Made by a program: the position numbers and the translations under genes. Of a stretch of DNA of 64,000 nucleotides, positions 25,601-31,653 are shown piece after piece (within the stretch, counting starts at the first letter, position 1; the number at the start of each line of letters is the position of its first letter). The stretch lies in NCBI GenBank assembly GCA_037443285.1, contig JBBIOQ010000006.1:1-64000 (forward strand). Direction: 5' to 3'. Below the pieces are notes generated by a model. The model made no database searches and was not told the DNA's origin. It saw only the letters and a program-made list of their open reading frames with translations. The DNA is from Phnomibacter sp037443285 (GTDB taxonomy: Bacteria; Bacteroidota; Bacteroidia; Chitinophagales; Chitinophagaceae).

Positions 25601-28054
25601 TGGCTTAGCCGGACAGCAAGGGGTACCCGTGGGTATTACCTAATCACAGTTATTCTCGGCCGCGATCCATTTACCAGCAATGAAGTAGAACGCAATACCG
25701 AAAACCTTATTCATGGCTTTTTGAGCCTGATGGAAGGTGGCGAAGAACAGTTTCAGCAGATGAAGGAAAGCGGCGCCATTGAGCGAACTACGCAACGCAT
25801 TAATGCGGCTGTGCGAACGCTCAATTTCACGTGGCCATACATTGTTGGATTGTTTACGAACCTATGGAACAGTTTCGACTGGACCGACCTGCTGCATCCG
25901 TTGGCTGCTTTTGGTCGTATCATTTCCACCTTTGCCAATCCTGTGCGAAGGCTGGTTGCTTTTGTAGTGGAAATCATAAAAATTGTGATTGAGATTTTGC
26001 TGCAGGTGATGAACTTCCCCATTGATGTAGTCAGCAACATCATCCGACGCATCATGCAGGTATTTCACCTCGTTCGCCGCGACCCGATTGGCTTCCTCAA
26101 AAATTTGTTGCGTGCCATTAAACAGGGCTTTGTTCAGTTCTTCAACAACATTTTCACACACCTGATGCGAGGCCTTGCCGATTGGTTGTTTGGACAGTTG
26201 GGAGCCATTGGCATACAAATGCCGCCAGACCTCAGTTTCCGCAGCATTCTCAACCTGGTACTGCAAATTCTTGGTGTTTCGCTGCAGCAAATCATGGATC
26301 GTGTGTGGCGCAAACTTGCTGAACGCATAGGCCAGGAAAAAGTGGACAAAATAAGGCGCATGATTGACCGGCTTGAAGGCATCTGGCGTTTTGTACGTGA
26401 TGTGATGGAACGTGGGCCCATTGCCATTTGGGAATACATACAGGAACAACTCAGCAACCTGTGGGACACTGTGATTGACAGCATCAAAAACTGGATCATG
26501 GAGAAGGTAATCAATGCTGTGATTTCAAAATTGCTAAGTATGCTTGACCCGACAGGCATCATGGCAGTTATCAACAGCGTGATTGCTATTTACCGTGCTG
26601 TGCAGTCGTTCATTGAATACATCAGGCAGTTGCTCGAAATCGTAAATTCTTTTGTAAACGGTATTGCCGAAATAGCCAGTGGCAACATACAAGTGGCGGC
26701 AGATTTTCTTGAACGAACAGCTGCAAGATTCATCCCCATTATGATTGGCTTCCTTGCCAACCAGGTGGGCCTCGGGCGCATTGCAGGCAAGATTGTGGAA
26801 ATGATTGAGCGGATAAGAGCGATGGTAAACAGGGCAATAGACTGGCTCATTGAAAAGGCGCTTACCATTGGTATGCCTGTCATCAACGGCATCATTAATT
26901 TAATTGAAGGCGGCGAACGCCTGGTGGAACGCGGCAGGCAGACCGTGCGAAACGCGGCAGAAGCAGTATTGGGCTGGTTGGGATTGCGCAAAACATTCAG
27001 GCTCGCAAATGGTGAACAACATGAAATTTATTTCTATAATACAGGCAATGCCTCCTCGCCTGTGATGGTGGCCAGTAAAGACCCGGCAACGCTGGAACAT
27101 ATACTGGCAACCAGGAAATGGCAGGGCCAAAATATTCCTCAGCCATCTTATGGCATCATTCAAACAAAGGCAGGCGAGATAGATGCGTTGCGCCCCAACC
27201 AAAACGTAACAACAGGTGAACAGATTCGATTGAAGTTTAATGATATTGCCGCAGAACTCAGCAAAGTGGGCGGCCAACCAATACCTGCCACACAAGTAAC
27301 ACCCACTGGTACCATGTTTTCGGGAACCAAACAGTTGGGTAAAACAATCACGGCCAATCCGCTTAGCCTTAATGCGGGTTCTTTTGCAGGAAGCCCCCCA
27401 ACGGTTGACAGTGACATGGGCAATGAACTGAAGCGCAGGTATCCCGGATATTTTGTTGCCGGCCATCTGCTGAACGACAACCTGCATGGGCCTGGTAACC
27501 AGCGATGGAACCTGGTGCCGCTTACGCAGCAGGGCAACAGCAACATGAAAACCAAAATTGAAAATCCGGTAAAACAGAAAGTGCTTTCCGAAGGAGCGGT
27601 GGTTAGTTATCACGTGGATGTTGCTTACAAATCGGGCGGCTTCAATGAAGCTGATAGTGTGAATGATCCCGAAGACCATTTGCCTGATGCAGTCACTGCA
27701 AGTATTGAAGAACTCGCATTTGGCAATAATGCATGGGCACCGGTGCAACCTAAGCCAAAATGGGCAAAAGATGCATCCGTCACAATAAACAATGACACCC
27801 GAAACATTGCCAACTTCGGCGGTGCAAAAGCATTGAAAATAAACCTCAATACTTCTGATGCCAGAGACCTTGCATCATTGCCCGCAATAGGGCCGGCAAG
27901 GGCTGCAGCCATCGTGAAATTCAGGGTCGACAATCCGCTTACAGGTAACAGGGTTCGGTGGTTCACGTCGGTGGATCAACTCGCAGAAAAAGTATCGGGC
28001 ATCGGAGCAGAAACAGTGGCTGCTATCAAAGCATTTCCCAATGTAAAAGTTTAA
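22610..28054 (+). CDS. Giant multidomain eCIS cargo candidate: DUF4157 core, CHAP-like, helical repeats, nuclease, HhH
   Basis: An 1814-aa mosaic. Residues ~64-103 hold the FFQTKLSVSSPGDAHEREAD motif that accompanies eCIS-core domains; ~244-320 is the DUF4157 core with H310-E-L-T-H314. Residues ~388-510 look like a CHAP/NlpC-type hydrolase (WCGIFVFW with Cys438; HYGLVTG with His488). Residues ~700-1480 are amphipathic helices with four units of ~140 aa, each marked by a DP/NP turn at 737, 879, 1019 and 1158. Residues ~1560-1690 resemble a His-Me finger DNA/RNA nuclease (AGHLLNDNLHGPG, His1619, then NLVPLTQQGNSNM). The end (~1745-1814) is a helix-hairpin-helix fold. Glu- and Gln-rich linkers join the parts. 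There is no signal peptide, as expected for cargo loaded in the cytoplasm. The DUF4157 part is thought to mark eCIS cargo; toxicity is inferred. Confidence 0.85.
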   Translation: MFSTAEKTSKPAALVNRKAVNAPFIGPKLFTTQRSAENAQPSTTHVQLSASHNFQHGSNLRPHTSKPAPFFQTKLSVSSPGDAHEREADATADAVMRMSDVSVTASGREEEKLHRSSDEKHIENKALPATNVQRNALPDEEQVQAKEDERKEHETMEPIAAMLQREAANEEEKVQASEFSNDGSAALQRTYSHDILHRNQSENHSIQTTGQGRLIALQGSSRGPPTITPRFEQTLQQSTASGNALPQQTQNFMESRFGADFSGVRIHTDGAAQELSSSIRAHAFAYNNHIFFNSGKFDTDSSAGKTVLAHELTHTIQQGASPVASNVARKHQFTAVQSKAIQMSSTPQLDTAVTLARGEQGKVIANKAQPNGERVGADQLVDYFKTTFGEDKIVKTYTGAPNTVVESIIRKKSKTMGQVPNQPDPNVQKERDAMPSWCGIFVFWALNKAGIPMPKWKLGMPMMKPEAAYPAGYSPKAGDIAYRAKNSHYGLVTGVEAGKIKSVNGNTAGADNLGGEVQEQMHEPSQWQGFFNPLALATGPLSSSSATEQAQQSGTEPARSLHELRKAKFKTQRKETGNDEEKQLLPEEEKVHAKMQLSSWSVGADGSLQRVESELKEEEVEEHEVVQRSASQIPVENEERESGKVQTKTEASSTQHLQLTRAEAMARMHCSNIACKGMVQASWLGDAWDAVTNVVSEAAAWVEKGLDAAKDWILGKIRDFVMEIPGYRLLRYILGYDPITGENVVKSPETLLDGVIGLIPLYGHLIRPVLDYFHATTPVANWLFTAVNRFIGLIESIGTRFEFFFNSLSLTDIGDPGGVLQRVSDLLSGVVHDILNFVTEAASTFLQMVKDIALTNIGQFVQNHFPNAFDLLCVVLGQNPITHEDVPRNGHTIMDAGLKVLGERGAQIKQQITQNGIYAKAVAWIDRAIEVVTATVADITHLFSTVWGEITFESLFTPLETFARISEHFTRPIRRVTSFIAEAVVAILRILKDALLQWLSRTARGTRGYYLITVILGRDPFTSNEVERNTENLIHGFLSLMEGGEEQFQQMKESGAIERTTQRINAAVRTLNFTWPYIVGLFTNLWNSFDWTDLLHPLAAFGRIISTFANPVRRLVAFVVEIIKIVIEILLQVMNFPIDVVSNIIRRIMQVFHLVRRDPIGFLKNLLRAIKQGFVQFFNNIFTHLMRGLADWLFGQLGAIGIQMPPDLSFRSILNLVLQILGVSLQQIMDRVWRKLAERIGQEKVDKIRRMIDRLEGIWRFVRDVMERGPIAIWEYIQEQLSNLWDTVIDSIKNWIMEKVINAVISKLLSMLDPTGIMAVINSVIAIYRAVQSFIEYIRQLLEIVNSFVNGIAEIASGNIQVAADFLERTAARFIPIMIGFLANQVGLGRIAGKIVEMIERIRAMVNRAIDWLIEKALTIGMPVINGIINLIEGGERLVERGRQTVRNAAEAVLGWLGLRKTFRLANGEQHEIYFYNTGNASSPVMVASKDPATLEHILATRKWQGQNIPQPSYGIIQTKAGEIDALRPNQNVTTGEQIRLKFNDIAAELSKVGGQPIPATQVTPTGTMFSGTKQLGKTITANPLSLNAGSFAGSPPTVDSDMGNELKRRYPGYFVAGHLLNDNLHGPGNQRWNLVPLTQQGNSNMKTKIENPVKQKVLSEGAVVSYHVDVAYKSGGFNEADSVNDPEDHLPDAVTASIEELAFGNNAWAPVQPKPKWAKDASVTINNDTRNIANFGGAKALKINLNTSDARDLASLPAIGPARAAAIVKFRVDNPLTGNRVRWFTSVDQLAEKVSGIGAETVAAIKAFPNVKV

Positions 28055-28065
28055 ATTTAAGTACC

Positions 28066-29100
28066 ATGAAAAAGCAGGTAATCAGGAAAAGGGTGGTAAG
28101 AAAAAGCGCTGGCAGAAATGCCGGCAATTTCATTTCACCTATGCTGCAACGCAAATGCGAAAAATGTGAAGAAGAGGACAAGAAAAAAGTGCAGCGCAAG
28201 AGCGAAGGTGGTGTACATGGAGTTGCATCCAAAACTGGCGGATTTATTCAGTCGCTGCCGGGTAGTGGCAGCCACATGCCAGCAGCACAACAGCAGTTTT
28301 TTTCCAAACGCATGCAACACGATTTTTCTGAAGTAAAAATTCATACCGGCGCCGAGGCCGATGCCAGTGCAAAGGAGATGAATGCATTAGCATACACTAC
28401 AGGAAATCATATCGTCTTCAGACAGGGCACTTACAATCCCAATTCTCCCGAGGGCAAAAAGCTGCTGGCGCATGAACTGGCGCATGTTGTTCAGCAGCAG
28501 CAAGGCATCCTCCGTAAAGAAGAACCAGAGATGCAGGAAACAGCAGTGCCCACCATGGGCGTTGGTGATGAAAAAATGGGAAACACCAGGCATTATGCTA
28601 ATTGTGCAGGTGTAAATGTGCAGGGCCACACCGATGCCAATTACAGCCACAGTTTCAGCCACAGTGGATCGCAGCGTAAAGGCAGCAATTGTGCCGACTG
28701 TAGTGGCGACGAATGCATGGTAAATACCGGTACCATTGTTTCAGTGTTCAGGGCCAATCCTGCTGTCACGCTGCCTTCGGTTCCCGATGGTCTAAGTGAA
28801 TGTGAAGCCAAGGCTGTGAGCACCTTTATCAATACTACGCTGAGTGCCCATGAACAGCGGCATGTGGCTGCTTTTAATACCTACAACGCTACCATCAGGA
28901 CTCCCTACACCTATCGCGGCTGTGCAAGTGGTTTAGATGCCTATGCGGAAGGCATTCACAACGGCATTGAAAGCAGCCGGCGTGCCAGTGCCGATGCCGC
29001 AAGTGCAGCGCTTGATCCATTCAACCCGGCAATCCCCTGCAATTGTCCGGATACTGAATCAGAATCAGCATCACCCGAAAGCGAATCACAAATTCTTTAA
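28066..29100 (+). CDS. Second DUF4157 (eCIS-core) protein with an extra HExxH domain
   Basis: A 344-aa protein; the start at ATG 28066 gives the basic N-terminus MKKQVIRKRVVRK, followed by LQRKCEKCEEEDKKKVQRK, a CxxC-containing tag common in DUF4157 proteins. The eCIS core spans ~65-145 and has H136-E-L-A-H140. The C-terminal domain (~165-330) is Cys-rich and carries a second motif, H262-E-Q-R-H266 (preceded by LSA), typical of zinc metallopeptidases. No family is known to me for this domain. It lies 11 bases after the giant cargo gene and closes the main eCIS run, so it is a likely second payload or a processing protease. Confidence 0.8.
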   Translation: MKKQVIRKRVVRKSAGRNAGNFISPMLQRKCEKCEEEDKKKVQRKSEGGVHGVASKTGGFIQSLPGSGSHMPAAQQQFFSKRMQHDFSEVKIHTGAEADASAKEMNALAYTTGNHIVFRQGTYNPNSPEGKKLLAHELAHVVQQQQGILRKEEPEMQETAVPTMGVGDEKMGNTRHYANCAGVNVQGHTDANYSHSFSHSGSQRKGSNCADCSGDECMVNTGTIVSVFRANPAVTLPSVPDGLSECEAKAVSTFINTTLSAHEQRHVAAFNTYNATIRTPYTYRGCASGLDAYAEGIHNGIESSRRASADAASAALDPFNPAIPCNCPDTESESASPESESQIL

Positions 29101-29143
29101 TAAATATCCAATCGTATTTTACAAATACATTGCAGCAAAGTCT

Positions 29144-29230
29144 TGCAGGTAGGCGCTCTTGTTGTTTGCTACGCTCCATATGTTTAACTAAGACTTAGCG
29201 ATGGCCTTGCTCATGGGTACACTACCTGCA
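29144..29230. repeat. Inverted repeat at the end of the eCIS core
   Basis: TGCAGGTAG (29144-29152) and CTACCTGCA (29222-29230) are exact inverted arms 69 bases apart, in the spacer between the last eCIS gene and the carbohydrate genes. A small CTAAG-A-CTTAG palindrome lies between them. It could be a long hairpin, an IS relic or chance. Confidence 0.35.
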
Positions 29231-29270
29231 GGGGTTGAAATAATATCGTGTACCTAAAAAAATTGACACC

Positions 29271-31529
29271 TTGAAACTACTGATGATTGCCATGGCGCAA
29301 TTGCTGTGCCTGTGCATTTCAGCGCAACACCCCTTGCAGCTGGTGAAAAATGGCAAAAGCCCTTACCAGATAGTAAAAGCTGAAGGAAACAACGAAGCAA
29401 GAGCAGCAGGCCTTTTGCAGGAATATGTGCAGAAAATAACCGGGTGCACATTACCTATTGTCTCGGATAACGCTGCCCCGAAGGCCGAAGAAATCATCAT
29501 TGGCCAAACCAAACGGGTTCCTGAATCTGATTGGAAAAAACTATGCACCGAACTCCAAACAGACGGATTTTCATTGCAGACAAATCAAAAGAAACTCATC
29601 ATTGCCGGAGGCAGTGGCAAAGGTGTTATTTACGGTGTAACTACCCTGCTTGAAAATTATATGGGATGCAAAAAACTGAGTCCCGAAGTGGAAGTGGTTC
29701 CAACGGCAAAGAGCATCAGCATTCCTTCGCTTTCCATCAGGCAGGTGCCTCCGGCAGTTATTCGCATCATCAATAGCCCATTGGCCGCAGACAGCAACTA
29801 CAAAGACTGGCAAAAGCTGGCTACCGTGGCAGATTTCTGGAATGATGGCGATTGGCGTGGTTATTACGTACACACTTTCAACCGGCTTGTGCCGGTGCAA
29901 CAGTATTTTGATACACATCCCGAATATTATGCTATGATAAATGGCAAGCGAAGTCCTCATGGCCAGCTTTGCCTCACTAATCCCGATGTGCTGAAAATTA
30001 CTATTGACCAGCTGCGCAAGGACATTGAAGCGCATCCTAATGTGCAGTATTGGTCGGTGAGCCAAAATGACAACTACGACAACTGCCAGTGCGAAAACTG
30101 TAAGAAACTTGATGATGCCGATGGTTCACCTATGGGCTCGTTGCTGCAGTTTGTAAATAAAGTAGCAGCAACATTTCCCAACAAAACCATTACTACACTG
30201 GCATACCAGTATTCTCGTAAGCCGCCACTGCACACAAAGCCTTTACCCAATGTGATGATTACGCTTTGCACCATAGAACTCAACAGGAGTAAACCCATTG
30301 AAACAGACAGCAGCAGTATTTCATTTAAAAATGATATTGTAGGATGGGGCAAAATCTGCCGCAACATTATGCTGTGGGATTATGAAATCCAATTCACCAA
30401 TTACCTCTGTCCTTTCCCTTTGTTTCATACACTGCAACCCAACATTCAGTTTTTTACAAAGCATGGGGTGCAGGCACATTTTCAGCAAAACAATGGCGTT
30501 CATGGTGCTGAATTTGCTGAGCTGAAAACCTACCTCATTGCCAAACTGCTGTGGAATCCCGATGTCAATGCCGATTCTGTCATCAACGATTTCATGAAAG
30601 GCTATTACCAGGAAGCAGCGCCTTATGTAAAGGCGTACTTCGATTTGCTGCACAGCGAAGCCAAACGTTCGGGCCAGGGCCTCGACATTTACGGCACACC
30701 GGTTTGGAATGCAAAAACTTTCTTGAGCGACAGTCTCATTCAACAGTATTATTCACTGTTTGACAAAGCTGAGGCAGCGGTGAAAAGCAAACCGGAAGTA
30801 TTGGAGCGTGTTAAGGTTTCAAGGCTACCTGTTCAGTTTGCCGATATGGAAATTGCCAAGACCGACATGTTTGGCCCTCGTGGCTGGTATGCTATACAGC
30901 AAGGCAAGTATGTGCTCAAACCTGAGCGCAGTAAATTGCTCGAAGATTTTTATGCTACCTGCAAGCGCAACAAAGTGATACAGCTCAACGAAATGGGCCT
31001 TACTGCCGACATATATTATTCCAATACCAAACGCTTTATTGATGTGCAGGTAGAAGGAAACCTTGCCTTTCAGAAACCTGTAACCTGCAAACCCATGCCG
31101 AATGAAAAATACACTGGTAGCGGAACAGGTATGCTAACCAATGCTGTGCGTGGAACCGATGATTACAAAATAAACTGGCTTGGCTGGCAGGCACAGGATG
31201 TTGAAATTGTAGTGGACCTGGAAAATGTTACTGCTGTGAAAGAAATAACGCTCAGTAGTCTGCAGTTTCCCAAATCGTGGATTATTCATCCTTCGCAGGT
31301 GTCATGTGCTATCAGCAGCGATGGCGTTGGCTACACAAATGTTGGCACCGTAGCTTCAAACACCGATCTGCAGCAGGAACCGATGATGAAAAATTTCACT
31401 TTCAAAATTGCTGATGCAAAAGCCCGCTATATAAAACTGAATGCTGTTGCTACCAAAACTTTGCCAGCATGGCATTCTTATTTTGGCAATCCCGCCTGGC
31501 TGTTTATTGATGAAGTAGTGGTGCATTGA
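29271..31529 (+). CDS. Secreted DUF4838 family glycoside-hydrolase-like protein
   Basis: A 752-aa exported protein. I keep the TTG start at 29271 because it supplies the basic residue of the signal peptide (MKLLMIAMAQLLCLCISAQ); ATG 29283 would remove it. Residues ~30-130 resemble the N-terminal domain of GH20/GH67 enzymes (NNEARAAGLLQEYVQKITG). The DUF4838 catalytic-like part follows (HPEYYAMINGKR, SVSQNDNYDNCQCENC). The last ~140 residues look like an F5/8 type C carbohydrate-binding domain. It is expected to act on a polysaccharide in the periplasm or outside; the substrate is unknown. It starts a four-gene carbohydrate set. Confidence 0.8.
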   Translation: MKLLMIAMAQLLCLCISAQHPLQLVKNGKSPYQIVKAEGNNEARAAGLLQEYVQKITGCTLPIVSDNAAPKAEEIIIGQTKRVPESDWKKLCTELQTDGFSLQTNQKKLIIAGGSGKGVIYGVTTLLENYMGCKKLSPEVEVVPTAKSISIPSLSIRQVPPAVIRIINSPLAADSNYKDWQKLATVADFWNDGDWRGYYVHTFNRLVPVQQYFDTHPEYYAMINGKRSPHGQLCLTNPDVLKITIDQLRKDIEAHPNVQYWSVSQNDNYDNCQCENCKKLDDADGSPMGSLLQFVNKVAATFPNKTITTLAYQYSRKPPLHTKPLPNVMITLCTIELNRSKPIETDSSSISFKNDIVGWGKICRNIMLWDYEIQFTNYLCPFPLFHTLQPNIQFFTKHGVQAHFQQNNGVHGAEFAELKTYLIAKLLWNPDVNADSVINDFMKGYYQEAAPYVKAYFDLLHSEAKRSGQGLDIYGTPVWNAKTFLSDSLIQQYYSLFDKAEAAVKSKPEVLERVKVSRLPVQFADMEIAKTDMFGPRGWYAIQQGKYVLKPERSKLLEDFYATCKRNKVIQLNEMGLTADIYYSNTKRFIDVQVEGNLAFQKPVTCKPMPNEKYTGSGTGMLTNAVRGTDDYKINWLGWQAQDVEIVVDLENVTAVKEITLSSLQFPKSWIIHPSQVSCAISSDGVGYTNVGTVASNTDLQQEPMMKNFTFKIADAKARYIKLNAVATKTLPAWHSYFGNPAWLFIDEVVVH

Positions 31530-31653
31530 TTCAACAATCAAGAAAATTTCCTTTGAACCAACGCACATGCTTTCGGAATTTCGAAATTCACACTGAACAA
31601 CTATTCCCATTTCAAATTGAAAACCGATTTTTAGAGAAAATAAATTCAGAAAG

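Noticed and set aside
26900..27748. 282-codon open frame antisense to the giant cargo
   Set aside because: It is Cys/His-rich shadow sequence over the nuclease region.
2551..29100. Prophage or type VI secretion system instead of eCIS
   Set aside because: There are no capsid, terminase, lysis or integrase genes and no TssJLM membrane complex or ClpV; cap, tape measure, DUF4157 and eCIS ATPase fit eCIS.
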